Source: Collinsella sp.
GTDB lineage: Bacteria > Actinomycetota > Coriobacteriia > Coriobacteriales > Coriobacteriaceae
NCBI GenBank assembly: GCA_019419505.1
Contig: DXZS01000011.1
Coordinates: 19,676 to 83,675, forward strand
Length of the DNA: 64,000 bases
Direction: 5' to 3'
Positions 17,611 through 26,018 of the stretch are shown piece after piece. The position numbers and the translations under genes are program-made. The notes beneath the pieces are model-generated. The model worked only from the letters and a program-made list of their open reading frames with translations. It was not told the origin of the DNA and searched no databases. Position 1 is the first letter of the stretch; every line of letters begins with the position of its first letter.

Positions 17611-17711
17611 CGGCTTTACGAGCCACCCCATCTTGGCGTTCATTCGTCGCTCGCGTACCCAAGTACGCTTCGCTCCCCTTTCGCGCCAACCTGGGGCCCC
17701 TCGTAAAGCCG
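17611..17711. repeat. Nested inverted-repeat element, family A copy 2
   Basis: Arms 17611-17622/17700-17711 (12 bp), then imperfect CCCCATCTTGGCG/CGCCAACCTGGGG pairing, then hairpin GCGTAC-CCAA-GTACGC. Read on the minus strand it aligns with the copy at 45.0 kb (CCCCAGGTTG, GAAAG, GGAGCGA, GCGTACTT, AGCGACG, TGAACG, CAAGATGGGG). It starts 6 nt after the S-component stop and lacks the extra UACC hairpin. Confidence 0.82.
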
Positions 17712-17754
17712 TCTCCGCACTCCACCAACAAAGACTGTCCCAGACAACTAGCTC

Positions 17755-17798
17755 TTGGGGACGTTCTTAAACGACTAGTCATGTAAGAACGTCCCCAA
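17755..17798 (+). repeat. 14-bp hairpin in front of the ECF ATPase gene
   Basis: TTGGGGACGTTCTT (17755-17768) pairs perfectly with 17785-17798. The loop contains the palindrome GACTAGTC. It lies within 20 nt of the ecfA start and has no T run, so it may affect mRNA stability or translation within the operon and is not a plain terminator. Confidence 0.65.
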
Positions 17799-17816
17799 TG
17801 ACTCTGAAAGGTATCC

Positions 17817-19568
17817 ATGGAAACGATCATCAACGTCGACGATGTCTCGTTCTCCTATGGCACGCAGACCGAGCAGGCGCTCAGCCACATCTCACTCAGC
17901 GTGAACAAGGGAGATTTCATCGGCATCATCGGGCCCTCGGGCGCCGGCAAGTCCACGCTTGCTGCCTGCCTGTCGGGCGCCGTGCCCCACCACTACACCG
18001 GCACGTTCTTTGGGTCCGTCATGGTTGACGGCCACGACACCTGCGAGGTCTCGTTGACCGACGTGTCGCAAATCGTCGGCAGCGTGCTGCAGGATATCGA
18101 CACGCAGATGGTCGCCTCGGTCGTCGAGGACGAGATACTCTTTGGCCTCGAGAACTTTGGCGTTCCCCACGACCAGATCGAGCAGCGCGTGAGCGAAACG
18201 CTCGAGACCGTCGGCATCAGCGACCTGCGCGACCGCGAGATCGCCACCCTCTCGGGCGGACAGAAGCAAAAGGTAGCCATCGCCGCCATCCTCGCCATGC
18301 GTCCGCGCGTTTTGGTTCTCGACGAGCCCACCGCGGCACTCGACCCCGCCAGCTCCACGTTGGTCTTCGAGACGCTGCGTGAGGCAAACCGCGCACTTGG
18401 AATTACCATCGTCGTCGTTGAGCAAAAGGTCGCCCTGCTCTCGGAGTACTGCAACCGCGTGCTCGTGCTCAACCATGGCGAAATCGCGCTGCAGGGCGAG
18501 CCACACGAGGTTTTCGGGCATACCGACGAGCTCCGTGCCATCGGCGTCGACTGCCCTCGCGTCACGCGTATCTTCAATAGCCTCGAGGCCGATGGCCTGG
18601 TAAGCGGTACCCCTTGCTTGGATGTCGATGAGGCCGAGCGCCTGATTTCGGGCATTGTCGACCCCGCACACGCGGCCAGCGAAGCCCAGGCGCCCGCCGG
18701 CTCCCCGCATGCACCGTCGTTGCGCCCGCACGCCAAGGACGCCGAGCCCGTGCTCACCTTCGATCACGTTGAGTTTGCCTATCCCAATGGCGGCGCCGCC
18801 GTACACGACCTCAACCTGACCCTCTATCCCGGCGAGCTCGTGGGCATCGTCGGCCAGAACGGTGCCGGCAAGACCACGCTCACCAAGCTGCTCACAGGCC
18901 TGCTTAAGCCCGCCTCGGGCAGCGTGCGCGTTACGGGGCTGGACACCGCAGCCGTTCCCACGAGCCGCATCGCCCGCGAAGTCGCAACCCTCTTCCAAAA
19001 CCCCGACCGCCAGATCTGCAAGGATACCGTACTCGACGAGGTCGCTTTTGGCCTGGAGCTTGCCGGCATCGACCGTGCCGAGGCTCTGCGTCGCGCTCGA
19101 CTCGTTATCGACCGCTTTGGCCTGCCTGCCGATGAGGCACCTTTCTCGCTTTCGCGCGGCCAGCGACAAATGGTGGCGCTTGCCTCCGTCGTAGTTGTTG
19201 AGCCCAAGATCGTCGTGCTCGACGAGCCCACGAGCGGCCTTGATTACCGCGAGTGCATGACCGTCATGGAAACCGTGCGCACCATGGCCGAGCGCGGCTG
19301 CGCCGTCATCATGGTCTGCCACGACATGGAAGTCGTATCCGACTTTGCCGAGCGCATCGTGGTGATGGCCGACGGCCGCATCCTCGAGCGCGGCCGCACG
19401 CACGAGCTGTTCTCGAACATCGAGCTCATGCAGCAAGCCTACGTTGAGCCACCTCAGGTCATAGAGCTTTCTCATCGTCTGGCATCCTCCGTCTCTCCCG
19501 TCTTTGCACAGGTGAGTGAGGTCACCGATATCGTTCGTATTACCGAGGAGATGGACCGCCGTGGTTAA
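17817..19568 (+). CDS. ECF transporter ATPase, two fused ABC domains
   Basis: 583 aa, a fusion of the two energy-coupling ATPases usually encoded separately as EcfA1/EcfA2. Domain 1 has Walker A GPSGAGKST (about 39-47), LSGGQKQ and VLDEPTAALD. Domain 2 has GQNGAGKTT (about 345), a signature LSRGQRQ that departs from LSGGQ, and VLDEPTSGLD. The linker of about 50 aa is Ala/Pro-rich. Stop and next start overlap with ecfT. It energises the upstream S component and possibly others elsewhere. Confidence 0.93.
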   Translation: METIINVDDVSFSYGTQTEQALSHISLSVNKGDFIGIIGPSGAGKSTLAACLSGAVPHHYTGTFFGSVMVDGHDTCEVSLTDVSQIVGSVLQDIDTQMVASVVEDEILFGLENFGVPHDQIEQRVSETLETVGISDLRDREIATLSGGQKQKVAIAAILAMRPRVLVLDEPTAALDPASSTLVFETLREANRALGITIVVVEQKVALLSEYCNRVLVLNHGEIALQGEPHEVFGHTDELRAIGVDCPRVTRIFNSLEADGLVSGTPCLDVDEAERLISGIVDPAHAASEAQAPAGSPHAPSLRPHAKDAEPVLTFDHVEFAYPNGGAAVHDLNLTLYPGELVGIVGQNGAGKTTLTKLLTGLLKPASGSVRVTGLDTAAVPTSRIAREVATLFQNPDRQICKDTVLDEVAFGLELAGIDRAEALRRARLVIDRFGLPADEAPFSLSRGQRQMVALASVVVVEPKIVVLDEPTSGLDYRECMTVMETVRTMAERGCAVIMVCHDMEVVSDFAERIVVMADGRILERGRTHELFSNIELMQQAYVEPPQVIELSHRLASSVSPVFAQVSEVTDIVRITEEMDRRG

Positions 19569-20307
19569 CGTCATCGACTACATGCCGGGCGATACGCTGC
19601 TGCATCGCCTGAACCCCGTCATCAAACTGGGCCTCGCCGCCGCCATCATCATCGGCATCTTCTTGTCCGACACCTACGTGGCGCTGCTGGGCTTTTTGGC
19701 ACTCACCCTTGTACTGGGTGCCTATGCCGGCGTCGTCAACCGTCTGTTCTCGCTACTCAAGTTGCTGATTCCGCTCGCGCTTATCATGCTGGTGCTCCAG
19801 CTGGCCTTTATGCGCGATGGCAACGTGGTGTGGGGCTTTGTCACCGACGAGGGCCTCATCACCGGAACAAAGGCCTGCCTGCGTCTGTTGGGCGTGGCGC
19901 TGCCGCTCATCCTCATGCTTATGGTGACCAAGCTCAACGACCTCGCCAACGCCTGCGTCGAGGTGCTGCACGTGCCATATCGCTATGCCTTCACCTTTAC
20001 CACGGCGCTGCGCTTTGTGCCGGTATTTGGCCAGGAAATGAACGCCATCATGGAGGCGCAGACTGCACGCGGCGTAGAATACGACACTAAGAATCCCGTC
20101 AAGAAACTCAAGCTCATGCTGCCGCTGTGCGTGCCACTGCTTATTTCGAGCGTGGGCAAGACCGATGCCACCGCGCTTGCCGCCGAGCAGCGCGGCTTCT
20201 ACCTGCGCACGCGTGCGAGTTCGTATAAGCGCTACCCCATCAAAGGCCTGGATATCGCCGTACTTATCGTCAGTATCGCCCTTATCTCCATCGGCTTCCT
20301 TTTCTAG
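19561..20307 (+). CDS. ecfT: ECF transporter transmembrane (T) component
   Basis: 248 aa with about five to six membrane helices. GTG at 19561 overlaps the ATPase stop by 8 nt and is preceded by GAGGAG; the protein then starts VNVIDYMPGDTLLHRLNPVIK, the typical EcfT N-terminus. The coupling motif region includes MEAQTARGVEYD, matching the Ala-Arg-Gly helices that contact the ATPases. It couples ATP hydrolysis to tumbling of the S component. Confidence 0.9.
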   Translation: MVNVIDYMPGDTLLHRLNPVIKLGLAAAIIIGIFLSDTYVALLGFLALTLVLGAYAGVVNRLFSLLKLLIPLALIMLVLQLAFMRDGNVVWGFVTDEGLITGTKACLRLLGVALPLILMLMVTKLNDLANACVEVLHVPYRYAFTFTTALRFVPVFGQEMNAIMEAQTARGVEYDTKNPVKKLKLMLPLCVPLLISSVGKTDATALAAEQRGFYLRTRASSYKRYPIKGLDIAVLIVSIALISIGFLF

Positions 20308-20336
20308 TTCACCACCGACAGCAACCGCCCAACGCA

Positions 20337-20373
20337 AAAGGCCTCGGCTCGCACCAAACGAGCCGAGGCCTTT
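20337..20373 (+). terminator. Terminator of the ECF operon
   Basis: AAAGGCCTCGGCTCG and its complement with a CACCAAA loop, ending CCTTTA. Located 30 nt after the ecfT stop. Confidence 0.85.
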
Positions 20374-20395
20374 ACTGTTTCACCAGATAAAACCT

Positions 20396-20428
20396 ACCAA
20401 AATAAACCTGTCCCTTTTTGGCAGGTCG
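20396..20428 (-). repeat. Dispersed AAAGGGACAGGTTTA repeat, copy 1
   Basis: Read on the minus strand: ACCTGCCAAAAAGGGACAGG then TTTATTTTGGTAGGT. Near-identical words occur at 58910-58942 and 59637-59663, with weaker relatives near 36556 and 37783. It lies at the 3' end of the racemase gene. Confidence 0.55.
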
Positions 20429-20432
20429 GAAG

Positions 20433-21179
20433 CTAGAGGCGGTAGGGGGCGCCGCTGCGGATGATGGATTCGCGCACCAGGACGTCCATGGCGTCAAGGG
20501 TAATCTCGGGCATCTCTCGGTACTTCTGCAGCACCGATAGCTCGGTGCAGGCCAGAATGACGCGGTCGCAGCCGCTACGGGCGAACTCCCACATCACGCG
20601 GTCGAACTTATCCATATCGGGCTCACGTCCGGCCTTCACATCATCGTAGATAAGCGACATCACATCGTTCTGACGCTTCTCGCTGGGATAGACAACCTCG
20701 ACACCCGCAGCCTCGCATTCGCGGCCGTAGACGCCCGCGCCCACGGTGCCGTCGGTTCCCATGATGCCAATCTTGTGCACCGGCTCGGCCGGCATACTCA
20801 GGTTGGGGTCGAACTCACACTCCCCCATCACCGCACCCGCAAGGGCATAGCGAACCGACTCACGCGGCATGTGGATAATCGGCACCTTCGTAAACGACTG
20901 GATCTGGTCGTAAAAGTAGTGTGACGTGTTGCAGGGAACGGCAATGTGCGCACAGCCCAGCGACTCGAGTGCCTGGGCACACTCTTTCATGGTCGCCAGC
21001 AGCTTGGCATGCTCGCCGGTCTTAATGGCCAGCGTGCGGTCAGGCATGGTCGACTTGGAGAGCACCACCATGTCGATATGTTCCTGATCGCAGGCAGCAG
21101 CCGTGTGGCGCACCACTTGGTCGTAGTAATACGACGTGGCCTCGGCGCCCATGCCGCCGATAACTCCCAGCTTTTCCAT
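20433..21179 (-). CDS. Aspartate/glutamate racemase family protein
   Basis: 248 aa cofactor-independent racemase. KLGVIGGMGAEAT opens the protein. The two catalytic cysteine motifs are VPCNTSHYFYD (Cys about 83) and LACTELSVL. ATG at 21179 is preceded by AAGGAGG; upstream frame extension lacks this. The upstream gene on the same strand encodes an ATP-grasp enzyme resembling D-aspartate ligase, so the likely product is D-Asp for the peptidoglycan bridge. Specificity (Asp versus Glu or a broader substrate) is inferred from context. Confidence 0.87.
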   Translation of the reverse strand: MEKLGVIGGMGAEATSYYYDQVVRHTAAACDQEHIDMVVLSKSTMPDRTLAIKTGEHAKLLATMKECAQALESLGCAHIAVPCNTSHYFYDQIQSFTKVPIIHMPRESVRYALAGAVMGECEFDPNLSMPAEPVHKIGIMGTDGTVGAGVYGRECEAAGVEVVYPSEKRQNDVMSLIYDDVKAGREPDMDKFDRVMWEFARSGCDRVILACTELSVLQKYREMPEITLDAMDVLVRESIIRSGAPYRL

Positions 21180-21263
21180 CGCCGCCTCCTTGGTGACGCT
21201 TGCGCAATTGCGCGTATCATACCCGCGCCCGCCCGATGTAAACCGGACGGGCGCCGCACTCAT

Positions 21264-22520
21264 CTACTTGTAATACGTCTTGAACAGCTTAAAGTGGCGC
21301 AGCTTGGTGTGCCACATGCGCAGCCAGCGGTTAAAGACAAAGTCGCCCTTCATAAACGAAGGGTCGGCGCCCTTGCCTTCCTTGTCCAGGCGATGCACCT
21401 CCGCGCGCAACTCGGGATCCTTGACGTACTTGTCGACGACGCCCATGGGAACGACCATCCACAGTGCCTCGTCCTGTGCCGTCACAAACTCCGGCTCAAA
21501 CGGACGGTTGAACACATACTCGTCCACCACATACTTGGCGACGTTAAAGCCGCTGTTGGTAACGTAGTAGTTGCTGCGACCTTGGCGCGTGTTGAAATCG
21601 AAGAACTTAAACGAGCCGTCGCGCTCGTCGTACTTAACGTCAAAGTTGGAATAGCCCACAAAGTGAAGGTCCTCGAGCAACTTGCGCACGCCGCCCATGA
21701 GCTCGTCATTGGGCTCGGTGATGATGCAGGCGTGGTTGCCGACACCGTGAGGCTGATGCTCCTCGAGCAGCACGTGACCCAGGCACATCATACGCACCTT
21801 GCCGTTACGGTCGGAATAACTGGTGAGCACGCGCATGTACTCGTCGTTGCCGGGCACGCGATCCTGCAAGATCAGGTCGTCGGTGTAGCCGCTGGCATAC
21901 GAGTCGCGAATGACCTGTTCCAGCTCGGCACGGTCGGCAATCTCATAGGCCTTTTTCTGGCCCTCGAACTCGTGCTGCCACCACATGATGCCGTCAGAAG
22001 GCTTCAGAATCATCGGGTAGGGAAAATCGATCTGGTCGAGCACTTCGGCAGGCGCCTCGCCTTGGGCGTTCAGCATCGCCATGGTGAAGGTAAAGGTATG
22101 CGGATAGGGCACGCCATGCTTCTCGCACAGCTCGTAGAAGATCTCCTTCTTCTGACACTGCTCAAGCATGCTATAGGGAGCGTAAGGCGCGACGATGTTA
22201 TCCGCCAACTCATGGGCATCCTTGGCCTGAGCCACGAGGGCAACATAGTTATCGCCACAGCCCACAAGGACAATCGTCTTATCGGCATGCGCTTGGGCAA
22301 TGCCGTTGACGGTCCTGAGCATCACGGGCATGGTATCGATATCCACGTTGGGCGTGTAGTCGATAATCTGGCTGCGGTACGCGGGACCCGTCTGATACTT
22401 GCCAAAGACCAGACTCTTGACCTGGTACTCCTCATAGAAGGCGCGCGCCACCGAATAGGCGTTGATGTCGCCACCGAGCAGCACGGGAATGAACTCGCGC
22501 TCTGTAAACTGCAATGCCAT
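21264..22520 (-). CDS. ATP-grasp carboxylate-amine ligase, probable D-aspartate ligase
   Basis: 418 aa, close to the length of enterococcal D-Asp ligase (Asl). N-terminal pre-ATP-grasp Rossmann region (IPVLLGGDINAYSVAR), central ATP-grasp domain with YPMILKPSDG and SFKFFDFNTRQGRS, the latter carrying metal-binding Asn/Glu-type residues. The adjacent racemase, 84 nt downstream, mirrors the racemase-ligase operon known in Enterococcus faecium, where D-Asp is added to the diamino acid of the stem peptide. Function is inferred from family and context; other amino-acid ligations are possible. Confidence 0.75.
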   Translation of the reverse strand: MALQFTEREFIPVLLGGDINAYSVARAFYEEYQVKSLVFGKYQTGPAYRSQIIDYTPNVDIDTMPVMLRTVNGIAQAHADKTIVLVGCGDNYVALVAQAKDAHELADNIVAPYAPYSMLEQCQKKEIFYELCEKHGVPYPHTFTFTMAMLNAQGEAPAEVLDQIDFPYPMILKPSDGIMWWQHEFEGQKKAYEIADRAELEQVIRDSYASGYTDDLILQDRVPGNDEYMRVLTSYSDRNGKVRMMCLGHVLLEEHQPHGVGNHACIITEPNDELMGGVRKLLEDLHFVGYSNFDVKYDERDGSFKFFDFNTRQGRSNYYVTNSGFNVAKYVVDEYVFNRPFEPEFVTAQDEALWMVVPMGVVDKYVKDPELRAEVHRLDKEGKGADPSFMKGDFVFNRWLRMWHTKLRHFKLFKTYYK

Positions 22521-22749
22521 GGAAACTTCCTATCATGAACTGCCCACACAACGGGGCGGTCTTTGCGCAACTGATTTATTCTAGCGTGCCAAGCCGCCGG
22601 CGCCCAAAGCTCCACCGTATCTATGGCAATCGACGTAATCGTCCAGCATGAAATCCGCCCTCGCCGTGATGGGACCCTGTAGTTGCAAAACCCCACATGA
22701 GGCGACTTTTGATAAACAAAAACCCTCTCGACAGGGTTCCGTAACGTTA

Positions 22750-22852
22750 AAGTTGAACTCTATGGTTTCTCAACAATTCATCATAACTGCAGGTCAAAGC
22801 CAAAGCCTCAAGTTCAACTTGACCCTTTGGAACCTTTAAGGTTCAAGTTGAG
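22750..22852 (+). promoter_or_regulatory. Palindrome TCAAGTTCAACTTGA with flanking half-sites before the murein hydrolase gene
   Basis: A perfect 15-nt palindrome at 22808-22822 overlaps a TTGACC (22819-22824) that could be a -35. Related half-sites AAGTTGAAC (22750) and TTCAAGTTGAG (about 22842) flank it. The 394-nt gap between the ligase and hydrolase genes otherwise contains only a small CCCTCTCGACAGGG hairpin near 22723 and no gene. Likely an operator cluster for a regulator not identified here. Confidence 0.5.
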
Positions 22853-22914
22853 GTCGAAAGCAGTAGTAGAATACCGTTCGAACCATAACCTACGATTGAT
22901 TGCAGAGGGACTGG

Positions 22915-24048
22915 ATGCAGCATTCGAATCATCGCACCGCAGCGCTCATTGCGTCGAAGCCGGCTCGTATCATCACGAGCGCCGCGCTCGCCGTTGCGCT
23001 GACGGCCACGCCGATGCTCTCCCCCGTTGCGGCGTATGCCGCCTCGCAGGCAACGCAGGACCAGCTTTCCGCAGCCCAGCAGAAGATCGAAGCCGCCACG
23101 AGCGCCTACAACGACGCCCGCACCAAACTCGATGACCTGCAAAAGCAGATTGACTCCAATGAGGCAAGCATCGAGGAAATCGAGGCTAAACTTCCCGAGC
23201 AGCAGGCCAAGGCAAGCTCCGCCATGCGCGATCTGTACAAGTATCAGAAAGGCACCAATCCCATCGTGAGCTTCCTGGTCAATGCGCAGAGCCTGGGTGA
23301 GTTCATCACGACCTGTAAATACACCAACCAGATCACGAGCTCGAGCGTCGACGAGATCGAAGAGCTCAATAATATGCAAACCGAACTCGAGCAGAACAAG
23401 GCCGAGCTCCAGCAGGCCAAGTCTCAGCTTGAGGCAGAGCAGAAAAACGCCGAGGATGCGCTGGCGCAGGCCCAGCAGCTCCGCAGCGAGGCACAGGCAA
23501 AAGCCGAGCAGGAAAATGCCGCCGAGCTTGCCAAGCTTGAGGCCGATAAGGCCGCTGCCGCCGAGAAGCTCTCGGGCGAGGGCGTAAGCGGCGGCAATTC
23601 CAGCAGCCAGGCCACCAACACCAACACCACCATAGACACCACGGTGAACAACTCCAATACCGGTAGTTCCGATTACGATTCGTTCATTAATGAGTGGACG
23701 AGCCGCATCGACAATTATCTCGCCGGCTCCCCCATGGCAGGCCAGGGCTATAACTTTGCCGTCGCCGCTTGGAATACCGGTGTCGACCCCCGTTGGTCCC
23801 CCGCCATCGCCTGCATCGAGAGCACCAAGGGTGCTTATTGCGCCAATTCTTACAACGCCTGGGGCTGGAGTGCCCGTGGCGGCGGTTGGCGCAGCTTTGG
23901 CAGCTGGAGCGAGGGCATCTCCGCTCACGTTGCCTATCTGGGCGCCAACTACGGCTCCACCCTTACCCCGGCAGCGGCCAAAAAGTACTGCCCGCCCACG
24001 TGGCAGGACTGGTACAACAAAGTCGCCGCTCAGATGAACCGCATCTAG
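22915..24048 (+). CDS. Secreted coiled-coil protein with lysozyme-like peptidoglycan hydrolase domain
   Basis: 377 aa. Signal peptide with hydrophobic core about 20-44, ending AYAAS. Then a long coiled coil (about 45-220, repeated EAKLPEQQAK-type heptads) resembling the regulatory N-terminus of PcsB/CwlO-type hydrolases. A low-complexity Asn/Ser/Thr linker follows, then a C-terminal glucosaminidase/transglycosylase-like domain (about 255-377) with AIACIESTKGAYC and NAYNAWGWS-like residues. GAGGGA lies before the ATG at 22915. Probable role: controlled cell-wall cleavage at division or growth. Confidence 0.8.
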   Translation: MQHSNHRTAALIASKPARIITSAALAVALTATPMLSPVAAYAASQATQDQLSAAQQKIEAATSAYNDARTKLDDLQKQIDSNEASIEEIEAKLPEQQAKASSAMRDLYKYQKGTNPIVSFLVNAQSLGEFITTCKYTNQITSSSVDEIEELNNMQTELEQNKAELQQAKSQLEAEQKNAEDALAQAQQLRSEAQAKAEQENAAELAKLEADKAAAAEKLSGEGVSGGNSSSQATNTNTTIDTTVNNSNTGSSDYDSFINEWTSRIDNYLAGSPMAGQGYNFAVAAWNTGVDPRWSPAIACIESTKGAYCANSYNAWGWSARGGGWRSFGSWSEGISAHVAYLGANYGSTLTPAAAKKYCPPTWQDWYNKVAAQMNRI

Positions 24049-24059
24049 GTGCAACTGCA

Positions 24060-24080
24060 AAGGGCCCCAATGGGGCCCTT
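24060..24080 (+). terminator. Terminator after the murein hydrolase gene
   Basis: AAGGGCCCCAATGGGGCCCTT stem followed by TTCTTTT; sits between two converging genes and may serve both. Confidence 0.85.
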
Positions 24081-24085
24081 TTCTT

Positions 24086-25477
24086 TTAGGTAGCGGAGGT
24101 ATCGACGACGCCGGTCGCATTGGCAACCGCGACTATGACGATCATGCATAGGAGCAGCACACCCAATGCCTTGAGCCAGAGTTTCGCGAGTTTCTTGCCG
24201 CGATAGCTGTCGAGCAGTACGAATCGCCGACGAAGACGGCGCTTATCGAGCAGCGCAAAATGCATAAGCACCATAAGGCCATCGACAAAGAAAAAATACT
24301 CGATTATGAGAAGCCACGTCGGGTAGCCTTGGTTTGCTCCCGTGGGGTGAAAGACGGCAAAGTGACTTCCGGCAAAGAACACAAGTAGCGAGAAGCAGAC
24401 AAGCGTATTCCAAATGCGCCCCAGAGACTCCGGAACGCGAGAGAGCAGACCGCATGCAGCGGAGGCGGCAGGCCTAGGAAGCCCTGCGGGGTTCTGGAGC
24501 CCTTGGGGCGTCAACACCGTCTCCGAGGCCGGAGTACGGACAGGCGCAGGCGCAGGAGGCCGCACGGGGCGACTCAGATCGTATGCCGCGCGCGTAGCCC
24601 GTCCCAACGCTTCCGCACTCGCAAAACGCTTAGCCGGGTCGAGCGCCATCGACATGCAGATGACATCGGCAAGTGGAGTGGGAATGCCACGCGCCTCGCA
24701 TTGCTCGCGCATGTCGAGCCCTGGTTTAGGGTCGATTCCCGTCAAGCAGAAGAACAACAGGGCGCCAAGTGCATAGACGTCGCTGCGCACACTCGTCTGC
24801 CCAAACCCATACTGCTCGGGCGGCGCATAGGGTCGCGTGCCAAACTTGACGGTGTCGGCATCGGCGCCATCGCGCCATACGCGCGCGATCCCCAAGTCGA
24901 TAATCACCAGCGATGAAAACGTCAGGCCCTCATCGAGCGTACGGCTCGCACCTGTCACGATGATATTCGATGGCTTGAGGTCGCGATGGATCACCGGCGC
25001 CGACGTCTCCCCCGCCATTGCAAAACCGGCATGGAGCTCGCCCACGGCGTCGCAAAGGGCAGGATACAATTCACATGCATAATCGGGGGTGGCTCCCAGA
25101 CGGTCCACCAGCACCCCGAGCGTCTCACCTTCGATATATTCCATAACCACGTTAAGCTCGTCGCCCACACGACGGCAATCGACGATTCTGGGCAGGTGCT
25201 CAAAACGCCTGCCCGCCCGCTGAGCGGCAAACAGACGCTCGTATGCCCCGCCGATTTGAGTCGAAGCATCGATGCGTTTACGGACAAAGGGGCCGAGCGA
25301 ACCACCGCCGGTTCCTTCAAAGTACACGAGCTCAGTTGTTTCAACGGACGAGCGCTTAAGTACACGCTCCACGCGATAGCTGTCGTCGCGATCGAGCGAC
25401 GCCAGGTGCTCGGCAAGCGCTGCGGTCAGCTCGTCATCGGGATATGTTGGGGTCTGAGTATCCATAGCCTCCATCAT
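24086..25477 (-). CDS. Membrane-anchored Ser/Thr protein kinase
   Basis: About 463 aa. Kinase domain (about 30-285) with catalytic VIHRDLKPSN, metal-binding DLG in IIDLGIARV (DFG in most kinases) and activation segment GTRPYAPPEQ. The glycine-rich loop is atypical (EGTGGGSLG). A Pro-rich linker leads to about three C-terminal membrane segments; no PASTA repeats, so it is not a PrkC/Stk1 orthologue. Start uncertain among ATGs at 25465, 25474, 25477 and 25495. It lies about 90 nt downstream of a helix-turn-helix gene on the same strand; the two probably form one unit. Targets unknown. Confidence 0.85.
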   Translation of the reverse strand: MMEAMDTQTPTYPDDELTAALAEHLASLDRDDSYRVERVLKRSSVETTELVYFEGTGGGSLGPFVRKRIDASTQIGGAYERLFAAQRAGRRFEHLPRIVDCRRVGDELNVVMEYIEGETLGVLVDRLGATPDYACELYPALCDAVGELHAGFAMAGETSAPVIHRDLKPSNIIVTGASRTLDEGLTFSSLVIIDLGIARVWRDGADADTVKFGTRPYAPPEQYGFGQTSVRSDVYALGALLFFCLTGIDPKPGLDMREQCEARGIPTPLADVICMSMALDPAKRFASAEALGRATRAAYDLSRPVRPPAPAPVRTPASETVLTPQGLQNPAGLPRPAASAACGLLSRVPESLGRIWNTLVCFSLLVFFAGSHFAVFHPTGANQGYPTWLLIIEYFFFVDGLMVLMHFALLDKRRLRRRFVLLDSYRGKKLAKLWLKALGVLLLCMIVIVAVANATGVVDTSAT

Positions 25478-25563
25478 AGCGCAGGGCGCAGACACCCCAT
25501 GGCATCCGCGCCCCGTTCGTTTGCATCGTTGTTCGGCAGCTCCGCCGGCTCAGATATCAGCCG

Positions 25564-25986
25564 CTAACTCACCGTCTCCTCGCCAAAGCGATACAGCTCC
25601 TCGTTGACCTTTTGGAGGCTACACCCGCGATCGATGCAAAAGATGATAATCGCATCACGGCGATCCTTGCAGTTAAGGACGCTTACCCCGGCAGCCGTCA
25701 GCGCACGGTTGGTCTCTTTGAGCGTCAGCGCCATCGCAAAGGCAATCTGCAGCACCTTATTGCGACTCGGGTGACGCGCACCAGTAAAGATCTGATAGCC
25801 AAAGGTCTCATTGAGATCGGCCATACGAACCACGCGCGAACGCTCCAAGCCCTTTTCCTGCAGCAGCTGCTTCAGATAGTCCGAAAGCGACGGGGCGGCA
25901 AAGTCGTGCTCCCTGATATAGCCATCGATGTTCGGCGCATCGAGAAGCTCGTTGAGCAACTCCTCGGTCAGCTTTTTATCGGGCAT
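25564..25986 (-). CDS. Helix-turn-helix protein paired with the kinase
   Basis: 140 aa, XRE/Cro-like. Residues about 35-90 (SLSDYLKQLLQEKGLERSRV, then a degenerate recognition helix in LNETFGYQIFTGARHPSRNK) suggest a helix-turn-helix fold, followed by a C-terminal region with one Cys pair. GGGAGGTGA precedes the ATG. Located directly upstream of the Ser/Thr kinase in the same direction. It could be a substrate or regulator of that kinase. The DNA target is unknown. Confidence 0.7.
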   Translation of the reverse strand: MPDKKLTEELLNELLDAPNIDGYIREHDFAAPSLSDYLKQLLQEKGLERSRVVRMADLNETFGYQIFTGARHPSRNKVLQIAFAMALTLKETNRALTAAGVSVLNCKDRRDAIIIFCIDRGCSLQKVNEELYRFGEETVS

Positions 25987-26018
25987 ACGACTTCACCTCC
26001 CCCAGTGCATGCAACATG

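Noticed and set aside
17892..19574. 560-aa minus-strand frame opposite the ECF ATPase
   Set aside because: Same cause; the plus strand encodes two complete ABC domains.
22839..22852. GGTTCAAG resembling a tRNA T-loop
   Set aside because: No acceptor stem, anticodon arm or CCA end surrounds it; it belongs to the AAGTTGAAC repeat cluster.
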